From NCBI GenBank assembly GCA_963082875.1, contig OY720103.1, forward strand, positions 10,106,001-10,170,000: 64,000 nucleotides of DNA, in the 5' to 3' direction. Made by a program: the position numbers and the translations under genes. Origin of the DNA: Corella eumyota. Its lineage: Eukaryota > Chordata > Ascidiacea > Phlebobranchia > Corellidae. Below are positions 12,201-23,500 of this stretch, one piece after another; the first letter of the stretch is position 1, and every line of letters starts with the position of its first letter. Below the pieces are notes generated by a model that was given only the letters and a program-made list of their open reading frames with translations, was not told the DNA's origin and did not search any database.

Positions 12201-15200
12201 GGTCATGAAACTTTAACGTTTATTGCCTTTTAAACTAAATCAAATTTTTAAAGTCATATAATAGAGATATTTTTTTACTCAAAAATTAATAAAGTTGGTG
12301 TCACTGAACACAAAAATGATTTTAACTTTAAATAATTTCACCTACTTTTAAGTTATACAACTTTAAAAGAAAAATTGTAATTAATAAAAAAAAGAAAAGG
12401 GAAGCCCTGTTTGTGATGACGTAGTAGTACCAGCTTGTATACATTCACTACGCTACTTAGTACTTTCTACGTCACAGTATTTTTGAAAATTAAATTGTAA
12501 GTACCACGGACATTTTTTAAAGGTTATAAAGCCATTTTGTGATTCATTGTCAACCATACTAACATGCTATATACATCACTCACAAAATTGCAAAACTCTT
12601 TAATATAACATTTTAACTAAAAAAACTCATTTTTGAAATATTTATATTAGGTTAGTTCAGCTGGTAATCATCAAGTATGTGAAAACAAAAATTTAGAAAC
12701 GGTCAGTCCGTCTCCAAACCTAAATGCGCATTGTAACTTGTAAGTAATTTTTTTCTAATAAATCTTTTTTTTTTATAAAAAATTTTTTTGAGTTAAAATT
12801 TTTACGTGTTTTTTTGAAAGAGTTTAGTTTGCGATATTATTAAATATAATTGCCCAATAAATATTCTGCTGATTAAGTGCTGGCTTAGCAGTAGTTTATT
12901 CCATTTATAGCACCTTACTCAAGGGCTAAAAATTCACTAATGCCAAAAATTCATTAATAAAATTAATATTAATTTTTTTTTTTTAATTTTTTTTAAAATT
13001 TTTTTTTAAACTTTTTTTTATAATTTTTTGGAATTAAATTTTTTTTTCTCGGTTGCAGAAAAAATTTTGAAAATCAGGAACGGATATGTTATCTACATCG
13101 AGCCTCACCTCAAGAATTATCAGAACAACAACCCGCTATTAAAAGTTTTGATGTGACTTTTACTATTAGGTAAGTAATTGTGTTCGATCCCCACTGCTTT
13201 CATGTTGTAGTGTCCTTTTAAAAAGTGTTCCTTTTTTGTAGTTGTTAGAACGCTTTGCGTAACTACCTGAGGTCCTGGGTTTGATCCCAACTGCTTATGT
13301 TATAGATTTTTTGAAAAAAACAGTGGCATAGTGTAGTGGTTGTAACACTTGACTTCACCACATGGGGTCCTGGGTTTAATCCCCACTGCTTAGGCTGTAA
13401 ATTAAATAAAAAACAGTGACAGAATGAAGTGGCTAAAACACTTTGCTTCACTACATGAGGTCCTGGGTTTGATCCCCACTGCTTATGCTGTAAATTAAAT
13501 AAAAAACAGTGACGGAATGAAGTGGCTAGAACACTTTGCTTTACTACTTGAGGTCTTGGGCTCAATCCCCACTGATCTCATGCTGTAGCGCCCTTGAGTA
13601 AGGTGCTATAAACAGTATGAACTCCTGCTGAGCCAGCTCTTAATCAGCAGCATAATTATCGGGCAATTATAATATATAATATCCCAAACTGCCACAGGCA
13701 ACTCAAGACTGGGTCGGAGTAACTGATGTTACTCTATGTTTAAGTCGCTCATTTGACTTTCCCACATCGAGGATAAAGATATATACAAAAAAAAAAGGTT
13801 TAAAATAATAATCAGTATTTTAATAATATAATAAAAATTCAAAACAATGATAATTTTTAACTATGCCAGCTCTTTTTTTTGTACTTCTCTTTATCCTCGA
13901 AGTGGGAAAGTCGAATGCGCAACTTAAACATAGAGTAACATAAGTTACTCCGACCCAGTCTCGAGTTGCCTGTGGCAGTTTGGGATATTATAGAGACTAT
14001 AATTGTCCGGTAAGTATGCTGCTGATTAAGTGCTAGCTCAGCTGGAGTTCATACCGTTTATAGCGCCTTATTCAAGGGCACTACAGCATGAGATCAGTGG
14101 GGATTGAACCCACGACCTCATGTGTGGTGTACAAAGTTCTTACCCCTACACCACGCTGCCGGTTCAACTTATCACCCTAATTTTTTTACAGAGACCTTAA
14201 AAAATCTGATGCCGGTATATACACAGTACAATTAACTCATCTTAACGTTTCGACCGAAGTTTCCTTAATCGAGTTGAATTTTGATGCCAGTATTGAGCTT
14301 CAGATTTTGGTTGTTAGACTTTGCGTAAGTCTTGGCGCTATGGTTGTTATTATTCTGACAGCGTTTTTGATATGGTACAACAAAATTCAGATTCTTTTGT
14401 TTGTACGAAGGCACGCCGGAAAATACGATCGAGGTATTTGATTCAAATTTTTTGGTTTATCGTTAAATTTAAAAGGCCAAACTTAACGGTCTTAACTGTG
14501 GTAATTTTTTGCTTTGACCTAGTGCTTTTTTTTTGTATATATCTTTATCCTCGATGTGGATAAGTCGAATGCGCGACTTAAACATAGAGTAACATCAGTT
14601 ACTCCGACCCAGTTTCGAGTTGCCTGTGGCAGTTTGGGATAATAGATTATAATTGCCGGATAATTACGCTGCTGATTAATTGCTGGCTCAGCAGGAGTTC
14701 ATACCGTTTATAGCGCCTTACTCAAGAGCGCTACAGCATAAGATCAGTGGGGATTGAACCCACGACCCCATGTGTGGTGTAGCAAGTGTTCTTACCACTA
14801 CACCACACTGCCAGAGTAAAGCTTTAGAGCACCTAGCTTTATTATAAGAGGTCTTCAGTTCAAACCCAGGCTTTCCATGTTAGGGTACCTTTAAAATATG
14901 TAATTTTTTTTAAATTAATTTGAGACTGGGTCAGAGTGACATATAGGACTTTATGTTTAGGTCGTAAAGTCGACCTTCCTACATCGTTATAAAAATTAGT
15001 AAAAAAACTGCATTTAAATTTTATTTATCCTCGATGTGAAAAGGTTAACTTTAGGGCCCGAACCTAAATTAACATCTGACCCAGTCTTGAGTTGACTTTG
15101 GCAGTTTGGGATATTATAGATTATAATTGCCCGATAATTATGCTGCTGATTGGTTTTGGCTCAGCGGGAATCAAACAATAGACTTCATGTTGTGATTCTC

Positions 15201-17293
15201 TGTCAAGACTATAAAAAAAACTTATTTGTGTAAAATGTTTTTAAAAAAAAATTGTTTTTATTTTAGATAATTATATGTATGTTGGTCTACTTGCGTATTA
15301 TAACGAACAACAGAACTTTTTGGGAAAGCAAAGATTACGGAAAATTGTACCCTGGATTAAAGAAAGAATGGAAAAAATGAATTTTTCTTTTTTGGATCCC
15401 AACGAATCATTTACTGAAGGAAGTAGGAAAAAATTTTTGTTTAAAATTTTGAATTTAAAAAAAAAAAAATATATTTAAAAAAAAATCAATTACTGTAATA
15501 TTAAAAAAAAAATGTTGAAAGTGCCATTTTACCGACATTTTCAATTACCCTCTACCCAAACCTTCCACTGGAAAATGTCTCTTTTAATTTTTAGAAAAAT
15601 TTGACTGAAATTTTAATAAAACCTATTTTTTTTATATATCTTTATCCTCGATGTGGGAAAGTCGAATGCGCAACTTAAACATAGAGTAACATCAGTTACT
15701 CCGACCCAGTCTCGAGTTGCCTGTGGCAGTTTGGGATATAATAGATTTTAATTGCCCAATAATTATACTGCTGATTAAGTGCTGGCTCAGCAGAAGTTAT
15801 ACCGTTTATAGCGCCTTACTCAAGAGCACTACAGCATGAGATCAGTGGGTATTGAACCCACGACCCCATGTGTGGTGTAGCAAGCATTCTTACCACTACA
15901 CCACGCTGCCGGTGCTTTGTTTTCGAAATTTCGATTTTTGGGAATATTTCTATTTAGTAAAATGGTCACATACCAATATTCATATTTTTTAAACTTTTGT
16001 TACGTAGATGCATTGGACATTATTATCAAAAACCTTGAAAATTGTCATCGATTGATCGTAATTTTAACAGTCGATTTAGTTCAACATAGAATGACTTGCT
16101 TTCAGATACAACAGGTGAAAAAAAATTTTTTGTTTATTTTTTAACGGACTTTTTTAGACTAACCTTTTTTTTAATAAAAAATACTGTCGACATGCTGTAG
16201 TGATTAAAGCACTTTGGTTTCACATTTGTTACCCTGACCCAGTCTCGAGTTGCCTGTGGCAGTTTGAGATATTATAGAGACTATAATTGCCAGGTAAATA
16301 TGCTGCTGATTAAGTGCTACCTCATGGTGGTGTAGCAAGTGTTCTTACCACTACACCACACTGCCGGTGCAAAATCACTTCCAAAATCAACTTGTGACTG
16401 GGTCGGGGTAACAAATGTTACTTTATGTTTAGGTCGTGAAGTCGACCTTCCCACATCGAGGATAAATATAGACAATAACACTCTCAATTATTTATCTATT
16501 ACTTTTTTGTTGTTTTTTAATATAAAAATAAAATAATTTTCTAATTTATTTTAACAGGCTTACCGAGATATGTTACAAAATAAAAGAAAAATAATTTTTA
16601 TTACAACCAAAGATGCGATTAAGAAATTAAAAGAAGTCGGGAATCAGAAAAAAGGCGATAATAATGATTTGTACAAAGAACTGAATGCTGCAGTAAAGGT
16701 AAAAGAAATTTTTTATTTTTAAATTTACAATTGTATATATCTTTATCCTCGATGTGGGAAAGTCGAATGCGCGACCTAAACATAAAGTAACATTTGTTAC
16801 CCCTACCCAGTCACAAGTTGATTTTGCACCGGCAGCATGGTGTAGTGGTAAGAACACTTGCTACACCACACATGAGCAGTTACTCCCACTCAGTCTCAAG
16901 TTGCCATCAGCTGTTTGGGATATTATAGAGATAATAATTGCACTACAGCATGAGAGCAGTGGGGTTTGAACCCATGACCTCATGGTGGTGTAATTAAAAT
17001 TGCCTGATAATTAAAATTGCCTGATAATTAATCTGCTAATTGGTTTTAGTTTTAGCAGGTGTTTATTCAATTTATAGTGCCTTTTTTGTTGGGGATTAAA
17101 CCTAGGGCCTTATATAGTAACTCCCAGTGTTCTAAACACTACACTATGCCACTAACTCGTTTATTGTTTGTATTTTTAGGCCTGTAGAAAAATACCATTT
17201 ACCGATAACATGGCAAAAGAAAGATTTCAAGACCATGTTGAATATGCTTTACCTAAACTCAATAGACAAGATGAATTACCTAATCTAATTTAA
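6284..17293 (+). CDS. IL-1 receptor-like protein: Ig ectodomain, one TM span, TIR domain
   Basis: Predicted type I receptor of the IL-1R/Toll superfamily (629 aa). Exons: 6284-6368, 7653-7777, 8608-8694, 9116-9299, 9810-10012, 10589-10688, 11797-11942, 12651-12739, 13059-13169, 14192-14433, 15267-15422, 16008-16114, 16558-16698, 17180-17293; every junction stays in frame. Residues 1 to about 25 are a signal peptide. The ectodomain is Cys-rich with many N-glycosylation sites and Ig hallmarks, DSGLYSCEL and DAGIYTVQL. A membrane span lies near residues 418-439. The TIR region (about 458-620) aligns with IL1R1: LRKIVPWIKERM with KVLPEVLEKQ, ENCHRLIVILT with VKKSRRLIIILV, and RFQDHVEYALP with RFWKNVRYHMP. 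Family boxes are altered: box 1 DAYxxY reads YVGLLAYY, the box 2 RDxxxGE motif reads DPNESFTEG, and the FW of box 3 is FQ. Ligand unknown; signalling ability uncertain. Confidence 0.82.
6454..6748 (+). repeat. SINE, young subtype, full length
   Basis: Complete copy with intact A and B boxes in receptor intron 1. Its A-tail abuts the inverted-repeat element at 6749. Confidence 0.9.
6749..7005. mobile_element. MITE-like element with 22-bp terminal inverted repeats
   Basis: Starts ggccagtctggaaagtaggg and ends with the near-perfect complement ccctactttcaagactggcc. The 257-bp interior is rich in GCACGC/GCGTGC motifs, also arranged as inverted pairs (gtgcacgcacgag near 6773 and ttgcacgcacgatatctcg near 6957). 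It sits exactly in the A-tail of the preceding SINE. No ORF; superfamily not recognised. Confidence 0.75.
7021..7551. mobile_element. hAT-like non-autonomous element, copy 2
   Basis: Ends are inverted: ggatgggctgaaatccga at the left and gattggcccatccctag at the right, with repeated ACTCGG motifs just inside both. About 530 bp, no transposase. Homologous to 1034-1543, the only other copy in the window. GGATGGGC-type ends are common in hAT elements; that class is inferred. Confidence 0.7.
7834..7966 (+). repeat. SINE, older subtype, head half
   Basis: A and B boxes kept; body truncated after about 130 bp. Receptor intron 2. Confidence 0.65.
8029..8310 (+). repeat. SINE, young subtype
   Basis: Nearly complete copy in receptor intron 2; two small differences in the tail. 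Confidence 0.85.
8720..9090 (+). repeat. Two SINE copies lacking A boxes
   Basis: A copy from the middle of the head to the A-tail (8720-8980) is followed by a second tail-only fragment (8990-9090), in receptor intron 3. Confidence 0.7.
9495..9615. repeat. Dispersed repeat shared with 43065-43175
   Basis: Shares cattttttattaac, then ctctttcaccctaact and a following ggaaat-ccc block, with a stretch downstream of STK33. Family unknown; two copies in the window. Confidence 0.5.
10043..10462 (-). repeat. SINE, young subtype, plus an older fragment
   Basis: A nearly complete copy (10043-10328) followed by a diverged older piece (10330-10462), both in receptor intron 5. Confidence 0.8.
10718..11135 (+). 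repeat. Two SINE copies in tandem
   Basis: One head-and-body copy (10718-10890) runs into a second older copy with an intact tail (10900-11135), in receptor intron 6. Confidence 0.7.
11413..11765. repeat. Inverted SINE pair
   Basis: A truncated minus-strand copy (11413-11533) is fused directly to a plus-strand copy that starts at the B box (11535-11765). The tail halves are complementary and would form a long hairpin in the receptor pre-mRNA. Confidence 0.8.
11985..12215 (+). repeat. SINE, older subtype
   Basis: Diverged copy in receptor intron 7; A-tail lost. Confidence 0.65.
12828..12935 (-). repeat. SINE body fragment
   Basis: Only the centre of the body (the ctgctgattaagtgctgg region) remains, in receptor intron 8. 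Confidence 0.55.
13228..13795 (+). repeat. Tandem SINE heads followed by a full SINE
   Basis: Head-only units start near 13228, 13318, 13417 and 13502; those from 13318 are spaced by about 90 bp. Each contains the A box, gaggtcctgggttt and cccactgctta-tgctgtaaa, joined by aaataaaaaacagtg. The last one continues into a complete young-type body and A-tail. See findings. Confidence 0.8.
13876..14163 (-). repeat. SINE, young subtype, full length
   Basis: Complete copy ending 28 bases before the receptor transmembrane exon. Confidence 0.85.
14530..14813 (-). repeat. SINE, young subtype, full length
   Basis: Complete copy in the intron between the transmembrane and first TIR exons; followed by degraded older fragments to about 14990. 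Confidence 0.85.
15018..15195 (-). repeat. SINE, older subtype, partial
   Basis: Tail and body only; ends about 70 bases before the first TIR exon. Confidence 0.6.
15628..15912 (-). repeat. SINE, young subtype, full length
   Basis: Complete copy between the TIR exons 15267-15422 and 16008-16114. Confidence 0.85.
16228..16470. repeat. Composite SINE fragments
   Basis: A minus-strand copy with an internal deletion (16228-16367) abuts a plus-strand older tail (16378-16470). Confidence 0.65.
16733..17155. repeat. Composite of four SINE fragments
   Basis: Pieces in alternating orientation (minus 16733-16830, plus 16830-16880, minus 16885-16995, minus 17010-17155) fill the last receptor intron. 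This looks like repeated insertion and deletion at one spot. Confidence 0.65.
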
Positions 17294-17341
17294 ACAAGGT
17301 TAGTTTTTTGATATTACTATATATTGTATTAACCCTTTTTT

Positions 17342-17732
17342 GGTTCACGTTAACTGTCCGTAGCTCAACAAAAAAAAGTTATGTTCTCAAAACTAGTGAA
17401 TTTAGGAGTTACGTAATATTTACGAGATAGCTCTCTCGCAATGTAGCCTATGCGAATAAATAATAAACATTAGCTATAAATTACTACATTTTAGTATCAT
17501 TTAATTAAACTGTAATATAGTTTAATTAAACAGTTATAAGTTCGATTATGTCCCAAATTAGGCAGTACGCAGACATCATCTTAGTTTTCAAATATATATA
17601 CCCTTACCCCAACCCTATCTAAGTTTAAAACGAAAAAGGTTGCGTAGGAGAGTTACATACAAGCTACGAGTAAATTTGGGAGGTACATAGTGTTTATCAG
17701 TTTTGTCTGGGTACGGACAGTTAATGTGAACC
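17342..17732. mobile_element. Non-autonomous DNA transposon with about 21-bp inverted repeats
   Basis: Left end GGTTCACGTTAACTGTCCGT and right end (complemented) GGTTCACATTAACTGTCCGT, one mismatch in 20. Similarity continues outward into short T/A-runs (cctttttt left, ccccctttt right). About 390 bp, no ORF, superfamily not recognised. Confidence 0.75.
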
Positions 17733-17751
17733 CCCTTTTTCCTTTATCGTT

Positions 17752-17972
17752 GGTTATCTGTGATGTAGGAAGGTTAACTTCACAGCTTAAACATAAAGTA
17801 ACTTGTGTAACTCTGACTTAGTCTCAAATTGCCCTTGGCAGTTTGGGATATTGTTGATTATAATTGCCCGAAACTAATTTGCTGATTGGTTTTTGGCTTG
17901 GCAGGAGTTTGTACAATTTATAACACTTTTCTTAGGGCCATAATAGAATGGAAGCAGTGGGGATCGAACCCA
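17752..17972 (-). repeat. SINE, older subtype
   Basis: Diverged copy immediately beside the inverted-repeat element; head truncated. Confidence 0.65.
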
Positions 17973-19021
17973 TAATTTTTTTTGAGTGTTTTTACAATTT
18001 TTTTTTTGTGTTTTTTTTAGTGTTTTTTTAAAAACAATTTTTTTTTCAATTTTTTATCAGGTGATTTCTGTTTGGTGAACTGCACACAACTATTTCTTCA
18101 CACTTTTTTCTATTTTATACACATTAGTTATCACTGTACTATAAATAGTATTGGTTTCTTCATTTTCTGTAAAAAAAATTTTAAAAAATATTGTTTTTTT
18201 TAAGCCATTTGCGTAGATTGGTCATATGCAGATAAAATATAAATTATATTTTTAACCCTTTAAATTTGGTATTATTTTTTGGGGGGAATATTATTTTGTT
18301 TTCGAGATTTTTTAATGTTTATTTATCCTCAATGTGGGAAGCTTAACTTCACAGCCTAAACATAGAGTACATTTGTTACCCCAACCTAGTCATAAGCTTA
18401 CTTAAACAGTTTTTTGGTACATTAAAAATGATGTTTTTAATAATTGCAATGAATTTATTTATCCTTAATGTAGAAAGGCCAACTGCCGAAAACTTAATAG
18501 CATTTTTCTAATCCTTTTCTGCCATATCCTTTTCTGCCATATCCTATATAGAAAACACAAAAAATGTACCAAATTAGTTATAGTACATGTTATATCTTAA
18601 TAATAGGCGATCATTTTTGTTTTATTAGTGTTTAATTTACTTTGCATGCATTATACTACTGTTACTGTTTTTCTTACCACTTTCTTCATTTTTTTATTAT
18701 TTTAACTAAGTTTTGGGACTGTTTTTCGTTGTTGCATGATAATTGGGAATAAAAATAGCTGCCTGTTTACGTCAACGGAAAACATTATGTCATAATATGT
18801 CACTTTAAGAAATAATTTCATAAAAATAGGAATTGATATTTAAAAAAATCGGCGATTAAAAAGGCCAATTTTTTTGTAAAACTGTTAAAAGTAAATACGT
18901 TAAAAGTTACTTTAGATATAGGAAAAAAACAGGATATTGTAAATTAACTGTCTAATATTTGTAAAATAAAGACCTATTTTGATTTAAAAACGATCACTAA
19001 TTGACAAACAACCTTTAGTTA

Positions 19022-19285
19022 ACAAAGACCACACATGAGGTCGTGGGTTCAATGCCCACTGTTCTCGTGCTGTAGCGCCCTTAAGTAAGGCGCTATAAAC
19101 GGTGTGAACTCCTGCTGAGCCAGCACTTAATCAGCAGTATAATTATCGGGCAATTATAATCTATAATATCCCAAACTGCCACAGGCAACTCGAGACTGGG
19201 TCGGAGTAACTGATGTTACTTTATGTTTATGTCGCGCATTCGACTTTCCAACATCGAGGATAAAGATATATACAAAAAAAGAACT
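19022..19285 (+). repeat. SINE, young subtype, A box missing
   Basis: Begins at the acacatgaggtcgtgggttc segment and is otherwise complete with an A-tail. Confidence 0.8.
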
Positions 19286-20545
19286 ATTTTGGTTTAGAAA
19301 TAACCTCCGAATAATGAAACGGTGTTAAAAAATGCATGACTTTTTATTGTTTTAAGCCATATTTTTTTTATGTTCGGCCTATTGTGTTATTTTATATTGT
19401 TTAGTGAATTTCGAAAATTGTTATCGTCGTTCAGCGTGTGAAAGTTTTTCTAAAAATCTGAACTTTAGTTGTCGGCGTTGTTTTTAGGAAAACACGTGGT
19501 TACATTTTTTAACCTGTAGTTACCTACATGTGATATTTTTAGCTTTATTGGCAATCTAAGATTAAGAATAGGGCAAACTTACGATTTTGTTTGCCCAGAA
19601 TTGCAGCATTTTTAGCTGAAAAATTGTACTTTTACTCTTTTCTAACAAACTATATAAGCAAAACTTTAAAAATTCATCGAAAAGTACTAACATCTTTGTA
19701 CTGAAAAACCTCTTTTTTATTAAGCAATCAAGATTTTTTAGAGGGTTATTACAAATTAACAAATAATTACAAATATTGATTTATAATTATGTCACTTTCT
19801 TAAGCAGAAATTCAGTTTGATTAGTCGGCTAAAGTAAAAAGCTTCATCACAATTACGTCACAATGAAAATAATAGAACGCCTATTTGCAGCGGTTGAATC
19901 AAAATTCCGCCATTTGTAATTAGACGGCTTGCAATACAAATAAATAATAAAACATTAATCTTAAATCAAATAATGGAACGTCAGCATTTGTAAATAGGAC
20001 TTTGCTATTAAAGAAAATAAAAATCGCCACAACTGGTAAACAACGGCTAAGTTTGCGCGACCTTTTATTAGGTTTATCTGTAGAGGGTAACTACACTTTC
20101 AAAGCCTAATTTCAAGGGTTTATTGTTAATTTAAGTGCTAAGACATTAGTTTAGGGTATTGTTTGGGTAAAAGACGTTCTTTTTAGGGGGCTACTTAAGT
20201 TATTTGTAAATTATATTGAGAATTATTTGTAAAAGTAAAGATACAAACAGAAAAATGGATACTACCTTGATGTGTAAATTTAAAATTGTTAGGTTTTTTG
20301 AGTTTATTTTGTAGAAAACTCAGGGTTACTACAGTGCAAAAATAAGTCGAGCAGCCTGAGATCAGGCCACCAAATCAATACGATTTTATAACTCAATTAC
20401 CGGAAATATATTACTTGTTTAAGATATTACTTCCTAATTTTTAAATATTTCGGAACTAAAGGACTCTAAATAGAGACTGCAACTTGCAGATATTTGCAGT
20501 TAGTGACTTTTCGCGGAGCGTCGTTTAGTTTTGGAATTCACAAAA

Positions 20546-23500
20546 ATGAAATCTTTTAAATTTTTGATGACCCTGGGTCTAATCTTTGGTTTGGTTAGTA
20601 CGAATACCGCGTTTATAAACGGGCTGTTAAATCGTGTTCAGAAAAACTGGATGGAATCTTGGGAACGAATGCGGGACCAGCAGATTAGGCCACGTTTGGT
20701 CGCTAAGATGAACATAAACGGAAGACCTACTTTTGCTCAGGTACTAATTTTATTTAATTATTTATTTTTCACTACTTGCTTTTGAATAAGGTGTTTACAG
20801 ATAGCTCAATCACACCAAAAGGTTTCGGGTTCAAGCCGCACCAATGCCACACTATTCGCTATTAAGCCCGGCGTTTATAGATAGCTTAAACACACCAAAA
20901 GGTTCCGGGTTTGAACCGCACCATTGCCACACTATTCGCTATTAAGCCCGGTGTTTACAGATAGCTTAAACGCACCAAAAGGTTTCGGGTTCAAGCCGCA
21001 ACAATGCTACACTGTTTGCCCTTAACCCGGCGTTTACGGAGAGCTTAAACACATCTTAAAGACACACCCTTCCCTAATATCAAAACCTATCCTCCCAAAA
21101 AATTTTTTTAAAAATGTGTTTTTATTTTTGTTATTTTTATAGACTGTTGACTCAGATAGAGGTAAAGTCGACCTCGCTGTTAATTTCTTTAACCGATCAG
21201 ATGAAGAAATATCTTTGCTAAGAATTAAGGATATTGGAAATTGGCTGAGAAACGGAGGAGATCCTGAACTGGAAGTTATTGGAAAACGAATGGGTTGGAT
21301 GAATTCTGTCGGAAAAGTTGAAGGTATTCTATTTTTTTATTTTTCATCAGATTTATTTATTTTTAGTATCAGAATGCTGACTTCACAGCCTAAATATAGA
21401 GTAACAATTGTTACCTTGACCCAATCTCAAGTTGACTTTGGCAGTTTGAGATTTTGTTGGTTATAATTACCCCATAATAAATCAGCAGCGTACTGGTAGC
21501 GTGGTGTAGTGGTAAGAATACTTGCTACACCACCACGAGGTCGTGGGTTTAATCCCCACTGCTCTCATGCTGTAGCGCCCTTGAGTAGGGCGCGATAAGA
21601 ACTCCTGCTGAGCCAGCACTTAATCAGCAGAATAATTATCGTCGTCGGGCAATTTTAATCAATAATATCCCAAACTGCTAAAGGCAACTCGAGACTGGGT
21701 CGGAGTAACTGATGTTACTCTATGTTTAGGTCGCGCATTTGACCTTCCTACATCGAGGATAAATATATAAATAACTTGATAATTATAATTTTTTATTAGA
21801 TTACATGATCCCAGACAGCGACTTAACATTTTGGTGGGCTGCATCACATTTCTACCAAGGCGTAGACGGCCAAATCGTACTTATTCCCGTTACCAAGGGC
21901 AACGAAACCCGAACCCTGCCCCCAGTGGTGATAACCCCTCTTGGACGCACCAACAAAAAGTGGTACTACTCGATGATCGAATGGGTGGATATGAATCAAG
22001 ATGGGTGGCCCGATTTAGTGACGACTAGGTCACGTGGTATGCCCGGGTCGATTAATTTCTCAGAGTTAATTTGGTTTGAGAACCCGGGTTATCGATATCT
22101 CTGGAACAGCAGACGCAGGTAATTATATTTTAAATGTTATAAAGTAATTAAAGCAATATGTTTTGCTACAAGAGGTCGTGGGTTTGATTCTTGTTGCAAA
22201 GCACTTACTGAACATAAAACAAATATTTATTGGGTTATTTTTTAGGTCTTAGGTTTAATTCCCGTTGCTAGCAAGTACTTTTAATAAGTCTGAACACATT
22301 TAATAGGTTAATTTTTAAGTCTTAGGTTTGATTCCCCTTGCTTCGTTGTCAAAAATACGCTTAACTACTTTTATCAAATAATATCACAATTTTTTCTGTT
22401 TTTAAATCTGTTAAACTTGATTTTTTCTTAACCGCTAGTTGGCGTTATCACCAAATTACACACGGGCCCGATGTCTCATTTCGAATACTGCGGATCCCAC
22501 TTGAATCCGGAAAATCTAGAATGGTCATTATTGGAGCTGGATATTGGGACAATAAACTATATGCAGTTTGGACAGACGGTACAACTTAAAATAATATTAA
22601 ATATAATACTAATTGGATTTCGTATACTGACGGTGTGGTGTAGTGGTTGGAACACTTGGCTTTACTAAATGGGGTACCAAGTTTGATTCCTACTGCTTAT
22701 GCTGTAGTTTTCTTTTTAACAGTGGCATAGTGTAGTGGTTGGAACACTTGGCTTTACTACATAAGGTCATGGGTTCGATCCCCTATCAGTTAGCAGATTA
22801 ATTGTCGCTCATTTTTTTTTTGTATATATCTTTATCCTCGATGTGGGAATATCGAATGCGCGATTAAACATAGAGTAACATAAGTTACTCCGACCCAGTA
22901 TCGAGTTGCCTGTGGCAGTTTGCTCAGCAGTAGTTCATACCGTTTATAGCGCCTTACTCAAGGTCGCTACAGCATGAACTCAGTGGGGATTGAACCCAGG
23001 ACCCCATGTGTGGTGTAGCAAGAGTTCTTACCACTACATCACGCTGCCGGTTAATATATAGAATATTCCAAACTGCAAAATTAAACTCAAGACTGAATTA
23101 GAGTAATAAATGGTACTTTCTTTTGTTTATAAGACTAAAGTAGCCTGGTATATAAGATAGCAATTTTTTTTTAAATTTAGACCCTGAGGAAAATTGGACA
23201 AATGTCGATGCTATTAACGAACGAGTTATCGACAATCATGGCTGGTTTTTTGATCTTCAGATTGCTGACGTCAACGCCGATGGACGTGATGACGTCATGG
23301 TTTCAACATGGTAAGTTCAATAATATCATCAATTTTAAGCCACGTAAAGTTACGGGTTTGAATCCCACTGCTTCTATGCCGTAGCGTTTTTAAAACAAGC
23401 GTTATGAACAGTATGAACTCTAAATTATGGGGCAATCATTTTATTGCCTTTTTTTGTATTTGTTTATCTTCGGTGTGGAAAGGTTGACTTTACAGCCTAA

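Larger units (their letters stand above)
17294..20545. other. Spacer between receptor and VCBS genes
   Basis: Contains an inverted-repeat element (17342-17732), SINE copies (17752-17972, 18315-18400, 19022-19285) and AT-rich single-copy DNA. From 19290 to the VCBS start there is no SINE, so the VCBS promoter is probably there. AATAAA motifs occur at 17455, 17462 and near 18746; the receptor 3' end is not resolved. No gene recognised. Confidence 0.55.

Noticed and set aside
12400-12490. Small inverted repeat (tgatgacgtagtagtac and gtactttctacgtcac)
   Set aside because: Arms are short and imperfect and no second copy was found; not enough to call a transposon.
13263-13565. 100-aa minus-strand ORF with internal repeats (QWGSNPGPHVVK)
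   Set aside because: Translation of tandem SINE heads. The same peptide fragments ([21 protein letters not shown]) appear wherever SINEs are open, for example 455-583, 27448-27744 and 55446-55700.
14321-14563. 80-aa plus-strand ORF (MRKSWRYGCYYSDS)
   Set aside because: Shifted frame over the receptor transmembrane exon and the following SINE.
19562-19762. 66-aa minus-strand ORF in the spacer before the VCBS gene
   Set aside because: AT-rich random ORF without domain, splice context or neighbours.
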